A DNA stretch of 64,000 nt. Origin: Saprospiraceae bacterium UBA6168. Its GTDB lineage: Bacteria; Bacteroidota; Bacteroidia; Chitinophagales; Saprospiraceae. The translations under genes and the position numbers were made by a program. Below the pieces are notes generated by a model. That model saw only the letters and a program-made list of their open reading frames with translations, had not been told where the DNA came from and did not search any database. Every line of letters starts with the position of its first letter. Position 1 is the first letter of the stretch. This document shows positions 1 to 9,404 of this stretch, piece by piece. The stretch lies in contig DIUC01000007.1 in the NCBI GenBank assembly GCA_002435785.1, positions 4,998 through 68,997 on the forward strand. Reading direction: 5' to 3'.

Positions 1-2
1 CT

Positions 3-119
3 GGTAATTTTGCTATCCAAAGCGAAAATTGGGATAGGCTTGGTGAGATAAATCATGGTTTAATTAATCTATTGCCGCAATCTGAGCAAAGGCAATTAAC
101 AACTAAAATAGGATTTTAA
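3..119 (+). CDS. C-terminal end of a truncated gene, unknown function
   Basis: An open frame enters from the left edge and ends at a TAA whose last base is the A of the next start (TAATG overlap). Only 38 residues are visible, and they are polar and alpha-helical looking. I do not recognise the family. The one-base overlap suggests translational coupling with the TerB-like gene that follows. Confidence 0.5.
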   Translation, partial: GNFAIQSENWDRLGEINHGLINLLPQSEQRQLTTKIGF

Positions 120-613
120 TGAAAAATATTGAATTTAAGCAACTGCTATTCAGGGGGGCTTTCTCAGTAATGGCATGCGATGGAGAAGTTCATGAAACTG
201 AGATAGCCGAAATGAAAGAAATGCTTTCTAACTCGCCTTATTTTGAGGGGTTAGACCATGTGACTGAACTTAAAGCCGCTTTTGATGATGTAAAAACTAA
301 TGGGAGCAAATCAATTGAGAGGTTTTTGAATTTATTGGGCGATACCGATTTGAACGAGAGACAGGAATTTCAATTGATTGAGGTTCTTTGCCGTATTGTC
401 ATGGCGGATAGCAAAGTTGACGATAGCGAACTTCACTTTCTCCATAACGTCAAGACGAAACTAAAAAAATTCACAGACGAAAAGATAATAATAAACTTCC
501 CTCGCCATGTTGATTTGCTCATTGATATTGGACACTTGGAAGGGCAATCCTTGAGAGAAGGGCTTGAAAATATTGATTTTGGAGAATTAAGCAATTTAAC
601 AATGGGTGACTGA
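119..613 (+). CDS. TerB-like (tellurite resistance TerB domain) protein
   Basis: A 164-residue helical protein with two TerB-style half repeats. Each has a short acidic segment after a hydrophobic helix: CDGEVHETE at residues 20-28 and ADSKVDDSE at 96-104. This pattern is typical of TerB and DjlA N-terminal domains, which are all-helical, carry conserved acidic residues and are often linked to stress, phage-defence or membrane-sensing loci. There is no signal peptide or membrane segment. The start overlaps the previous stop codon. The RecD-like gene follows 50 bases later on the same strand, so the three may be one accessory operon. The fold assignment is fairly safe; the biological role is not known. 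Confidence 0.7.
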   Translation: MKNIEFKQLLFRGAFSVMACDGEVHETEIAEMKEMLSNSPYFEGLDHVTELKAAFDDVKTNGSKSIERFLNLLGDTDLNERQEFQLIEVLCRIVMADSKVDDSELHFLHNVKTKLKKFTDEKIIINFPRHVDLLIDIGHLEGQSLREGLENIDFGELSNLTMGD

Positions 614-662
614 CTTAGGACAAATCCAAAACGATTAATACTTACTTGTAAAACAAATATTT

Positions 663-1715
663 ATGCACATAACTATTCGCCTTGCATGGCACAACAACGG
701 CTGGAACGGTAAGGTTTGCAATGAACCTGAAACAAACACATTTTGTATTGGACAGCATTCTTACCCGGGAGATTACTTAAAGGGTGCAATTGATACAGCT
801 AGAAAGGATAATCCTGAGTCCAAGATAAAACCCTGTTTAAACTCAAACGGAATCCCTGTTTGCGGCTTTAGTATAAATGCTTTTAGCGATAGTAAAACAA
901 AGGCAATAATTAATCCGCCTGAATGGTTCAACAAGGAATCAAAGCCAGCTATTTTGGATATTCCTGAATCTACTGTTTGCATTTGGAATTATGAGGGAAT
1001 GTATAGTGATGATGTAAACCGTGAACCTGGCAAGGGGCAGAAGTATGACTATAACCAACGACTAAGAAACGCAAACGAATACTTTGATACAATAAGGAAA
1101 GAAGAAGGAAATTCACTTTTGTTTTATTACGCAAATTACAGTAATCCGTTTAGTGAAGATGAAGCCCAGAAATATGTTATTGTTGGAATTTCACGGCTAA
1201 AGAAAGTTGGGAAAATACATTACTACGAAGGCGTTAATGAAGATATAAAGAAAAAATATGCAGGAGGATTTGTTTGGCAAATGCCAATCACTTCTAATTA
1301 TCCTGACGAAGGTTTTGTGATTCCATATCACAAATACATGGATAGACCCGATGTGTTAGAACGCATTTTATTAGTACCAGACAACAAACGCAATTTCAAA
1401 TATGCAACCCGTGCAGTGCCTGATGATGATGCGTTGGCATTGGTAGAAAAAATGATTGAGATTGCTTCCTACTTATTAGAAATTGGTGACGACACACAGA
1501 ATTGGACGGAAAGAAGAAAATGGTTGCTGACACTATTCACCGACTTGTGGAAGAAACGAGGAGCATATCCAGGGCTTCCAGAAATGCTATCTTTCATTGA
1601 CTTTGAAGAAGGCATTGGCTATTACAAAGAAGAAACAGAAAAGAAGAACGATAAGCATGCGTTTCAAAATATTTCTGACTTGCTAACAGGAAAAACAAAA
1701 ATGATTGACGGGTAA
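663..1715 (+). CDS. N-terminal part of a RecD-like helicase protein, cut off by an in-frame TAA
   Basis: A 350-residue open frame with no domain I can name. It has conserved-looking aromatic and glycine segments near the start (RLAWHNNGWNG at residues 5-15, FYYANYSNPFSEDE near 155) and ends at TAA 1713-1715. The frame stays open after this TAA: 15 more sense codons lead directly into the helicase ORF at 1761, in the same frame. I read the two as one gene of about 1205 codons broken by a single nonsense codon. The alternative is two separate genes, the second starting at TTG 1761 or ATG 1785. Low GC, like the helicase, and unlike the core of the window. Confidence 0.7.
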   Translation: MHITIRLAWHNNGWNGKVCNEPETNTFCIGQHSYPGDYLKGAIDTARKDNPESKIKPCLNSNGIPVCGFSINAFSDSKTKAIINPPEWFNKESKPAILDIPESTVCIWNYEGMYSDDVNREPGKGQKYDYNQRLRNANEYFDTIRKEEGNSLLFYYANYSNPFSEDEAQKYVIVGISRLKKVGKIHYYEGVNEDIKKKYAGGFVWQMPITSNYPDEGFVIPYHKYMDRPDVLERILLVPDNKRNFKYATRAVPDDDALALVEKMIEIASYLLEIGDDTQNWTERRKWLLTLFTDLWKKRGAYPGLPEMLSFIDFEEGIGYYKEETEKKNDKHAFQNISDLLTGKTKMIDG

Positions 1716-1760
1716 AGGATTTCTTCTCAACGGTTAAGTGATGTAAAACGAAATTGGAAA

Positions 1761-4280
1761 TTGAGAGAAGATAAAGAGCAAGAAATGCTTTTGAATTTAT
1801 TTCCCCGTTTTGCTTTATCGTATCAGCAGATTGAAAATTTATTAAGCAGCGAAAGAAAAGTGAATAATATTTATGCTTCACTTGACGAAATTTCAGAGAA
1901 CCCTTACTTGTTGTGTGAGCAATACATTGGAGACAATGAGGATGACATCATTTCATTTCACTTGATTGACCACGGCATTATTCCCAATCCTGATTTAGGT
2001 CAGGAAAATATTTTTTCAAAAAACGGTGCAGAAAGATTCAGGGCTTTGTGTGTTGATGTTTTAAAAAGAGAGACCGTTCACTCATTCGTTTCTCAAACCA
2101 ATGTTTTATTTTTACTCAATAACAGATTAAGTTATTTACCCGAGTGGAAGAATCACCAGTTCACACCAAAATATTTTGATGTTGATTCAGAATTTATTGA
2201 GAAGGCTATCACATACAGAAAGCACGATGAAGAAAATTATCTCTACCTCAATGATGTTAGAGAAGATGAAAAACTAATCCATTCCACTCTTAAGAGTTTG
2301 AACGGTGACGACATTCAATTGAAAGTAACAATTGACGAAAAGCATTTTTACAATCTGCTAAAAGACCCAAACAGTTCGCTACTTGAAAAAGCTCCAAAGG
2401 AGTATGATGAAGCATTGATTGGACAAGCAAAAGTTTGCGTCAAAGTTTTTACAAAACCTATTTGTGTTATTTCAGGAGCAGCAGGAACAGGCAAGACAAC
2501 AATTCTAAAGTCAATCATTCGAAGTGTTGAAAAAGCACATGGAATAGGCACAGGAATAATTTTGCTTGCACCCACAGGCAAAGCATCCGTAAGAATGACG
2601 GAGAAAACAGAAAAGAAATCTTCAACTATTCATTCCTTTTTAGCTAGTGGCGGATGGTTGAATGACAATTTTACTTTCAAAAGATTTGGAAAGCAAAACG
2701 ACACTATCACCACCTTGATTGTGGATGAGTGTTCAATGATTGATTTGTCATTATTCGCTACACTTATGCGAAGCATAAACTGGAACAGTGTTCAGCGATT
2801 GATTTTGGTTGGCGACCCTAACCAGTTGCCACCTATTGGCAGAGGAAAAGTTTTCAATGACATTATAGAATGGATGAAAGCAGAGTGTCCTGAAAATTTG
2901 GGAAAATTGGACATCAATGTTCGCCAATTGGAAAACATAGTTAACAAAAAGGGGAATGGGATTTTGGATTTAGCAGAAATATTCATCCAAGAAAAGCAAT
3001 CAGAAGAAAATTTCAGCAAGAAAAATCAAGAAACAATTTTGAAAAAAGTGCAGCAGGGAGGTGTTATTGATAAAGACCTAACTGTACACTATTGGAAAGA
3101 AATGGCTGATTTAGAATTGATGTTGAAATCAGTTGTTATTTCAGACCTTGAAAAAGAAACAGGGGAGAAAGCAGAGGAAGGTAAATTCTACAATGTATGG
3201 GGTAAAGCAATTCGCAACGGTAGCAAATATCCAAATCCTTCAGCAATTCAATTTCTTTCACCATATCGTGGTGAATTTTACGGAACAGATTATCTCAATA
3301 CTTTCTTTCAAAATCTTTTCAATGGCTATCAAGCAAACAAAACACAGTTAGATGGAATTGCCCTATATGATAAAATTATTCAATTCCGTAACAGACCGCA
3401 ATCAAATAAAATTTCAGCTTACAGTTGGAATGAAAAGAAAAATGTGAAGATTGACATTTACAATGGTGAGTTAGGTTTTGTAAACCCTCATCCGTTTGAC
3501 AAGAACACTGGTTGGAGTGAATTCAGGTTGCAAAAGTTTCAAGTAAAGTTTGAAAGACGAGATGAATATTCAGTCAACTACGGTTATCTTGAAGGCTACG
3601 ACAAGAAGCCGATGTTCTACGAACCCATTGATGAAAATATTGAATTGGGTTATGTGATTTCAGTTCACAAAGCACAGGGAAGTGAATTCAATAAAGTGTA
3701 TCTGGTTCTTCCGAAGAAAAGCAGTTCACTACTTTCAATGGAACTTCTTTACACAGCAGTTACAAGAGCACAAAAGCATCTTACCATTTTTGTTCAAGAC
3801 GATATATCTACTTTAATTGAGTTGACTAAAATTGAAAAATCAAACATCAGAAAAATCAATTCTTCCATTTTTGAATTCAATCCAATTCCTGATTTGCTTT
3901 TTGCATTGAAGTCAAATTGGTATGAAGACCAAAAAGTAATTTCAACTCTCTCAAAATATTTTGTTCGTTCAAAATCCGAAATGAACATTGCTAACATTCT
4001 ACAGTTGAACAAAATTCCTTTCAGTTACGAAGTGCCAAAGTTTGCGAAAGACGGTTCAATGTATTTGCCTGACTTTACAATTCGCTGGAAAGGCGAAGAA
4101 TATTTCTGGGAGCATGTAGGAAGATTGGATTTACCTGAATACAAAAAGCATTGGGAGACAAAACAGAAATGGTACGAGAAAAACTTTCCTGGGCAATTAC
4201 TTACAACTTATGAAGGTACAGACCAAACAGAACAAATTAGGACTATTTTGAAAAAAGCATTTAACATTACAATTGAATAA
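1761..4280 (+). CDS. RecD-like SF1 DNA helicase with a C-terminal PD-(D/E)xK-like nuclease domain
   Basis: An 839-residue SF1B helicase. Walker A is GAAGTGKTT at residues 239-247 and the Walker B type DEC motif is near 322. A GDPNQLPPIG motif follows, and the UvrD_C_2-type motifs VISVHKAQGSEF and YTAVTRAQKHL are in the second RecA half. The last 110 residues look like a restriction-endonuclease fold: a conserved SE near 739, then LPDFTIRWKGEEYFWEHVG near 769-787, with acidic residues in PDF and EHxG order. It probably unwinds and may cut DNA. It is in frame with the 350-residue ORF upstream, so the functional ancestor was longer. The start is ambiguous (TTG 1761, or ATG 1785) because the true N terminus is likely upstream of the TAA. 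Helicase confidence is high; nuclease activity is inferred from the motif. Confidence 0.85.
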   Translation: MREDKEQEMLLNLFPRFALSYQQIENLLSSERKVNNIYASLDEISENPYLLCEQYIGDNEDDIISFHLIDHGIIPNPDLGQENIFSKNGAERFRALCVDVLKRETVHSFVSQTNVLFLLNNRLSYLPEWKNHQFTPKYFDVDSEFIEKAITYRKHDEENYLYLNDVREDEKLIHSTLKSLNGDDIQLKVTIDEKHFYNLLKDPNSSLLEKAPKEYDEALIGQAKVCVKVFTKPICVISGAAGTGKTTILKSIIRSVEKAHGIGTGIILLAPTGKASVRMTEKTEKKSSTIHSFLASGGWLNDNFTFKRFGKQNDTITTLIVDECSMIDLSLFATLMRSINWNSVQRLILVGDPNQLPPIGRGKVFNDIIEWMKAECPENLGKLDINVRQLENIVNKKGNGILDLAEIFIQEKQSEENFSKKNQETILKKVQQGGVIDKDLTVHYWKEMADLELMLKSVVISDLEKETGEKAEEGKFYNVWGKAIRNGSKYPNPSAIQFLSPYRGEFYGTDYLNTFFQNLFNGYQANKTQLDGIALYDKIIQFRNRPQSNKISAYSWNEKKNVKIDIYNGELGFVNPHPFDKNTGWSEFRLQKFQVKFERRDEYSVNYGYLEGYDKKPMFYEPIDENIELGYVISVHKAQGSEFNKVYLVLPKKSSSLLSMELLYTAVTRAQKHLTIFVQDDISTLIELTKIEKSNIRKINSSIFEFNPIPDLLFALKSNWYEDQKVISTLSKYFVRSKSEMNIANILQLNKIPFSYEVPKFAKDGSMYLPDFTIRWKGEEYFWEHVGRLDLPEYKKHWETKQKWYEKNFPGQLLTTYEGTDQTEQIRTILKKAFNITIE

Positions 4281-4292
4281 CTGAACTATCTA

Positions 4293-4712
4293 TCACGAAT
4301 TTGATAGAATACCTTTAGAATTAAGGAGTTGCATTGCATCATTTTTAAAAATCTCAGAGTTAAAACCCAAAATTTTTAATTGCAAGTAAACATCAAAAGC
4401 ACCCAAAAACAACTTTGCAGCCATCCCCAAGACTTCGCTTGAGGTGCCCTTCACAACCTGTGAATAGTCCAAATTTAATTCAAGTGTCAATTGCCGCTTC
4501 CTTCGGTCGTAAACAACCTCGTCTTTGTGGATAGTGCTCCCTGGCGGTAAGGCAACTACAATGAAAAGGATTTTCTCAATCCTTGTGCCATAAGATGGAA
4601 GTTCTATGGATTCCAAAGCCTTTTCAAGCGGCCTGGTATCCAATTTGTGGATAGTCGTTTCATCCACTATCTCCCTGATAACTATGCCTTGCTTGGTTGC
4701 TGTTTCTATCAT
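4293..4712 (-). CDS. Hypothetical protein of the mobile element, possibly Imm44-like
   Basis: A 139-residue protein with mixed alpha/beta character and no signal peptide. The stretch YDRRKRQLTLELNLDYSQ followed by a long helix vaguely recalls immunity proteins of the Imm44 type, but I cannot assign it with confidence. It begins 15 bases after the TGA of the upstream membrane protein and in the same frame. Its own TGA stop at 4293-4295 is followed directly by TAG at 4290-4292. If TGA were read as sense here, as the neighbouring genes hint, the two ORFs would form one product. Confidence 0.5.
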   Translation of the reverse strand: MIETATKQGIVIREIVDETTIHKLDTRPLEKALESIELPSYGTRIEKILFIVVALPPGSTIHKDEVVYDRRKRQLTLELNLDYSQVVKGTSSEVLGMAAKLFLGAFDVYLQLKILGFNSEIFKNDAMQLLNSKGILSNS

Positions 4713-4727
4713 TTCAATCCTGTTTTT

Positions 4728-5237
4728 TCAATTGTCCTGTTTGTTGCCTGGCGGTCTGATTAGGTGAAAGTTCCTTTTCAAACTCTCTGGCAGCAAAGGG
4801 TATTGATAGATTTTGACTTTCTCTTGCTTCAAACACGCTGGCAGCGTACCGACAAACTGTCGAAAGTAAATCAACTTTTGGCTTGCAAGGGTATTCCTAT
4901 ACCTCCCTATTTCACCTTTGGTTGTTGTCCCATACTTCCATACTTCACCCCTGAAAAGAAAAATCTTCATCGAATCTACCCCAGAAGCCAAGCAACTTAG
5001 ACATGGGTAGTAACCGTTGTCCCTAGCTAACAAAGCATACTGTTCAGCTTCGTCCAAGTTATCCAATTCCCTTTTCAGTTTACTTTCCCGCTTTGGGGTA
5101 AGCCTTGGGTTGCCAAGTTCGTCGAATTCGATGAACGGGGCAAGTGCCATTACCAGCAAAAGTAAGGAAGCCACTGCAAAAGGGAGCAGTGTCGTCTTTT
5201 TCTTTACTTCAGGCTGTGCTTCTGGCTGAGACCCCAT
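4728..5237 (-). CDS. Single-pass membrane protein of the mobile element, weakly GIY-YIG-like C-terminal half
   Basis: A 169-residue protein. I chose ATG 5237 because residues after it (MGSQPEAQPEVKKKTT) give a short charged N terminus before one membrane helix (LPFAVASLLLLVMALAPF, about residues 18-35). An open extension upstream to 5327 looks like spacer. The C-terminal half contains GEVWKYGTTTKGEIGRY, a later EK pair and a terminal PPGN, an arrangement reminiscent of degenerate GIY-YIG folds; this is a weak guess. It lies downstream of the relaxation-like gene on the same strand, so it probably belongs to the mobilization block. Confidence 0.55.
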   Translation of the reverse strand: MGSQPEAQPEVKKKTTLLPFAVASLLLLVMALAPFIEFDELGNPRLTPKRESKLKRELDNLDEAEQYALLARDNGYYPCLSCLASGVDSMKIFLFRGEVWKYGTTTKGEIGRYRNTLASQKLIYFRQFVGTLPACLKQEKVKIYQYPLLPESLKRNFHLIRPPGNKQDN

Positions 5238-5354
5238 GACAATTAAAGGTTTGTTTGATAACCTTCTGTGAGGTGCGAAAATAAACCAAATCGGGCAAAG
5301 ATTACAACATAAAATATTGATAATCAATAAGTTGTATCGTACCCTACAATATGT

Positions 5355-6203
5355 CTATTCAAAAACATCAACTTGATTCCCATTAATATCCATCCAGTGG
5401 GCAGTCCATTCATCTTTCACTTCCTGTTGTAGGCCAAAGAAAAGATACCTCTCCATTCCATCGAACCTGTGGAATTGAGCATCATTGGAGACCCTTTGCA
5501 GCGTCCTCCTTAGTAGCTCTTCAGATTCAAAAACAACGAGGACAGCAGCAGTTTGTGAAACACCATATTTCTCACCTACCAATCATTTATAGCTGGCAAA
5601 GAGGTTTTTCTTTATCTGTTCGATGACCCTTTTCGAGTCCTGCCCGTTGGCCACTTCCAAGGTAAAAAGCCTTACCACCAAATCATCCTGGTAGGCAAAA
5701 ATGCCATCTGGGTCAATGAAGTTTTCAAGGTCTAAATCCACCCTCGTCATACGCTTGAGGGTGCCTTTGGATTTATCCCTTTGGCTTCCCACAGTATCAA
5801 AATAAACGTCAAAGAACAATTTGACATGCTTTGTGGTATTGACCCACTCATCGAAGGCTATCATTAAATCAAGCGTAGCAATTCTGTGCAGGAAATCGTT
5901 TTTTACAAGGCTGTTGGTAGATTTTGGGAATTTCACTTTATAGAGTTCAATCCTCTCTGATTCGGCAAGAATAAGGGCTCACTTACGGGTAAGGTAATGG
6001 AGTTTTTGCATGGTTCCGGCTTTCGACACACCACCGTAAACAATACTTCAAAGGAGCTTTTTGTCTTTAAGCAACCTGATGTCCTCGTAGATTACTTGTA
6101 GGCTTTTGTTTCCCACCAGACGCCGTAATTGTTGGGCTGTCAGGAATTTATAGGTTCATAAAGAGCGAAGTATTTTTTGCTCGATTGGAGAAATGGTAAG
6201 CAT
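5355..6203 (-). pseudogene. Replication-relaxation-like mobilization protein interrupted by four in-frame TGA codons
   Basis: One continuous frame of about 282 codons runs from ATG 6203 to TAG 5355-5357, with TGA at 6156-6158, 6048-6050, 5979-5981 and 5583-5585. There is no TAA, TAG or frameshift inside. The N-terminal part is a winged-helix type (YKFLTAQQLRRLVG, then IYEDIRLLKDKKLL, then HYLTRK-TGA-ALILAES). The rest (WVNTTKHVKLFFDVYFDT, RLFTLEVANGQDSKRV) fits the PF13814 replication-relaxation family found beside VirD4-like genes on Bacteroidota elements. The start lies two bases after the TAA of the upstream ATPase. The motif LTxKG suggests the missing residue at codon 75 is glycine. It is either a decaying gene or one that uses TGA as a sense codon. 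Confidence 0.7.
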
Positions 6204-6205
6204 GT

Positions 6206-7924
6206 TTAGTATTTTGGTTTAAAGATTTGGCTTCCTAACGAAAGACTTCTGAACCCGCCGGGAACTTGATGTGCTTGACTCTCCTGAGATAGCCTCTTTT
6301 CCCTCGGTGAGTAGAATTTCTTTTTTTGAACGCTCATCAAGGTTTGTCGCTCCTGTTCTCCTATACACGTTGTGAAATCAAGATGCGAGTCCGGGACTTC
6401 CAAGACGAAGCTTTGACCATTGAAGATTTTACAGAAAAACCTCCCTACGGAAAGTTTGTGGAGCTTTTCAATTTCTGTGTTCGTTTCCCTGCTCATAACG
6501 CTCAAGCTCTGGTAGCCATTCACCCCAACAAATTTGATGTCGGTGTTTCACAAAACAATCTTGGTCATCTCGGTTGTCATTTTTTGCCCCACAATTTGGG
6601 AGGCAACGGTCAATCCAACGTTGTACTTCCTGCCCTGCACAAATATCTCTTCTGAGCTTTTGTTCACGAAATCCTGGAACTCGTCAATGTAAATCCTGGT
6701 TGGCGTTCTGAGTTCTGCATTGATTCCTGCCCTGTGGAATATCAGGTTTTGAATGATGGCCACTATCATCATACCGATATAACTGCTCGAAAAATCCCCC
6801 AACCTGCCTTTGCTCAAATTGAATACGATGACCTTTTTCTCATCAATGACCTGCTTTATATCAATGGTGGAGTCACCACAAAAGAAATCTGTAAAGACAC
6901 TGAAATTGAGAAGGTTTTGGAGTTTCTGGTAAATGCCCTGCCTGGAAATGGTCAAGTTGCTCTCAATGAATTTGAACCTGAAGAAATCACCATGTTTTTT
7001 GCTCTGTCTTCAGGCTTCCACCAAATCTTCATTTTTTCAGTCCACCATGAACCTTTGCAAATCCAAAAGCGTCCCTCCCTGCTTTGCTACTATTTCAAGA
7101 CAGGGTTGCAAAATGCTCTGCATCTGCAACGAAATGGGCTGGCCATCTCTGGCAAAAATCTGGCAAAGGGCGTTCCTGATAACCTGGCTTTGTTTCTCAA
7201 TATCCAATTCGTTCTCAAGGTTTATCAGCTCAAATGGGTTGATGCACGGTGTACGGGTGGTAAGGCTGCAATCCACATAAATCAACCTCTCTGCGTCCAA
7301 TCATTCCTGCCTTGCGACCTGTTCCGACAAATCCCCGTTCGGTTCAATCAAAATCACGCTCTTGTCATTTTTTTGAATGTCCTGGATGATGAGGTGTTTT
7401 AGGAGTTCAGACTTTCCACTCCCCGTACCTCCCACGATGTACCAGTGTTTTCCTTTGCTGTCTGGTAATTTCACTGGGTAGGAATGATTAAAAAAACGCC
7501 ACAATTTGGGCGTTTTTCGTTTCATCAGCCTGAAATAACCTTCAAGCGTTTCAGGATATGTGTTTATAAATCTGTTCCAGGCGTCAACGCTGGTAATGCC
7601 AAGGAGTTTGTAAATCGGGTAGTACCTACTCAATTCCCTGAAGTTTCTGTTAGTGGACCTGTCTCTGTAAATTTCTGAGAACTCGCTAAAGCTCACGAAT
7701 CTGACTTTCTTGAAAATCACCTCGATTAATCCCCTCAGTCCAAAGAACCATTTTGTCCATTTACTGAATCAAACAAACCACAGTCTGTAAAACTCATCAA
7801 TTCAATTTGGCACGTCTTTAAGTTTTGCTGTCCCCAAGAAAATGCTGTTGCCTTCATGTAGCGGTGGTGTGCCTTGTGGGTAGATGAGTTCTTTCAGTTT
7901 GTGATAGAAGGATTTATCATCCAT
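6206..7924 (-). pseudogene. VirD4/TraG-like coupling ATPase interrupted by six in-frame TGA codons
   Basis: A continuous frame of 572 codons from ATG 7924 to TAA 6206-6208, broken only by TGA at 7802-7804, 7769-7771, 7301-7303, 7037-7039, 7010-7012 and 6548-6550. The N terminus is aromatic and probably membrane-bound (FYRLWFV, FSKWTKWFFG). Walker A is VGGTGSGKSELLKHL, a strand with VILIEPNGDLSEQ follows, and the later TRIYIDEFQDFVN is a Walker B, with QGRKYNVGLTVASQ as the sensor region. These are hallmarks of type IV coupling proteins that feed DNA to a transfer channel. It is the first gene of a minus-strand operon with the relaxation-like gene. Protein sequence between the stops is well conserved, which is unusual for an old pseudogene. 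Confidence 0.75.
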
Positions 7925-8097
7925 TATCAAAACTTTAATTAAAACCAAAATCAAGACCTAATCGGCATTTTGGGAAAGAATTTCAATATAGGTGATTTCG
8001 GATTGTTTTTCAATTCAATTGTCTGATGTTCACTACCCGTTTTTTCTTCAAACCTGAGAAGCTATTGACCAGCTCAAAATTTGGGCGGAAGTATTGG

Positions 8098-9300
8098 TTA
8101 AATATATCCATCAACACGGTCAACCTCTTCGTTCGCAAACTTTGTGATGTAATGCTGAGTGGTGGCGATGTTCGAGTGACCAAGTGCTTGCTGAATAAGC
8201 GGCACTGGCACATTGTTCTGAACCAATACATTAGTATAGGTGTATCTCGCCGTGTACGAGGTCATGTGTCTTTTCAACCCTAGAATTTCAGAAATCTCCT
8301 TCAACTGGTCATTGAACACCTTGAGCGCATTTCTGACATGATGGTATCTTGCGGAAGGCTTTGTAGGTGCCTTGTCCAGGATAGGGAACAAGTATTTTTC
8401 CCCTCTGTACTTCTCGATGATTTCCCGCATTTCAGGCGTTATTTTGATGGAATAGAGTTTCCCGGTCTTTTGCCTGATGTAGTTTAAACGACCTGCCACA
8501 ATGCTGTTCACCGTCAACTCGCAAAGGTCAACGAAGTTCAAACCCCTTGCCCTTAGCAAGAAAATGAACGAATCAAAGCTATGCTGCAAATGTGGGTAAT
8601 CCCCCACTGGAAATTTTTTTAGCTGTTCCATTTCGTCCATTTCCAATGGTCTTGGATTGTAGTCGTCCTTTAAGTGGGAAAAAGAGTAGGCATTCTTGTT
8701 GAACTGCGTAGCAAATGGATATTGGGATTGGTCGAGCAATCCCCTGCGGATAGCCTCGTTCACCAAAGCCCTTAAAGTCCTCATGTAAAAATGGACATTG
8801 CTTTTTTTACAGTCCCTGGACAGCATGAAAGTCTCGAACCCTTTCAGGAAATTGTATTCGATGTCCGTGAACAGGTAGTCACCAGCCTTGTACTTGAAGA
8901 GTAAGCTTTGCAACTGCTTGTACTTTTGGCTGTTGCCAATTCTTTTCTCTGTGATGAGTTCTTTGATTCTTACGTTTAGAAACTCCTTCACTGACATTTG
9001 TTGGTCACTGCCCTGGAACTTTGTCTTGAACTCATGGATGGAAAATGGCTTGTTGTTAGAGATGATGTTGTTCAATACCTCCTCGGCACGGGACAGGTAT
9101 TTTCGTAGAAGGGCATTCTTTGTTTCGTAATTTGCAGCCTTGGCGTTGAACCTACCTACCCTTTCATTCCATTCGGAAGGCTTAGCACTCATCCCAAGCG
9201 AAATGTAGCGCTCCTTCCCAAAATAGACTCTCAAACGGATGGGGTGTTCGCCGTTGGAAAGGGCTTTGTTCCTGTAGAGTACGATTTTCAGTGCAGACAT
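8098..9300 (-). CDS. Tyrosine recombinase (site-specific integrase), Bacteroidota type
   Basis: A 400-residue, uninterrupted integrase. The N-terminal arm-binding domain (IVLYRNKALSNGEHPIRLRV) is followed by a SAM-like core-binding domain (about 100-200) and a catalytic domain with arginine in FLLRARGLNFVDL, lysine near RQKTGK, the box TSYTARYTYTN, the LGHSNIATTQHYI segment and its nucleophilic tyrosine. The histidine of the usual HxxR box is replaced, as is common in this family. The gene ends with TAA and has no internal TGA, in contrast to the neighbouring mobilization genes. It sits about 100 bases from a 3' tRNA fragment, the classical arrangement for an element integrated into a tRNA gene, and points into the element. 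Confidence 0.93.
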   Translation of the reverse strand: MSALKIVLYRNKALSNGEHPIRLRVYFGKERYISLGMSAKPSEWNERVGRFNAKAANYETKNALLRKYLSRAEEVLNNIISNNKPFSIHEFKTKFQGSDQQMSVKEFLNVRIKELITEKRIGNSQKYKQLQSLLFKYKAGDYLFTDIEYNFLKGFETFMLSRDCKKSNVHFYMRTLRALVNEAIRRGLLDQSQYPFATQFNKNAYSFSHLKDDYNPRPLEMDEMEQLKKFPVGDYPHLQHSFDSFIFLLRARGLNFVDLCELTVNSIVAGRLNYIRQKTGKLYSIKITPEMREIIEKYRGEKYLFPILDKAPTKPSARYHHVRNALKVFNDQLKEISEILGLKRHMTSYTARYTYTNVLVQNNVPVPLIQQALGHSNIATTQHYITKFANEEVDRVDGYI

Positions 9301-9404
9301 GGTGCAGAAAAATTTAAAAGGTTAAATTCTTTCTGATTTATATTACACTGATAATCATAGAGATATAAATATAAAAATCAAGCAATTTACTTCTGGGGGG
9401 CGTG

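Noticed and set aside
1..4280. Extending the TGA-as-sense idea to the whole element
   Set aside because: The helicase is broken by TAA, the TerB gene ends with TGA in a normal position, and the integrase has no internal TGA, so the signal is confined to about 4290-7924.
6734..7402. Plus-strand open frame of 222 codons across the VirD4-like gene
   Set aside because: It is the antisense of a protein with clear Walker motifs; its own translation matches nothing and lacks domain structure.
8010..8283. Small open frames near the integrase start and end
   Set aside because: They overlap the integrase in other frames or lie in AT-rich spacer without motifs.
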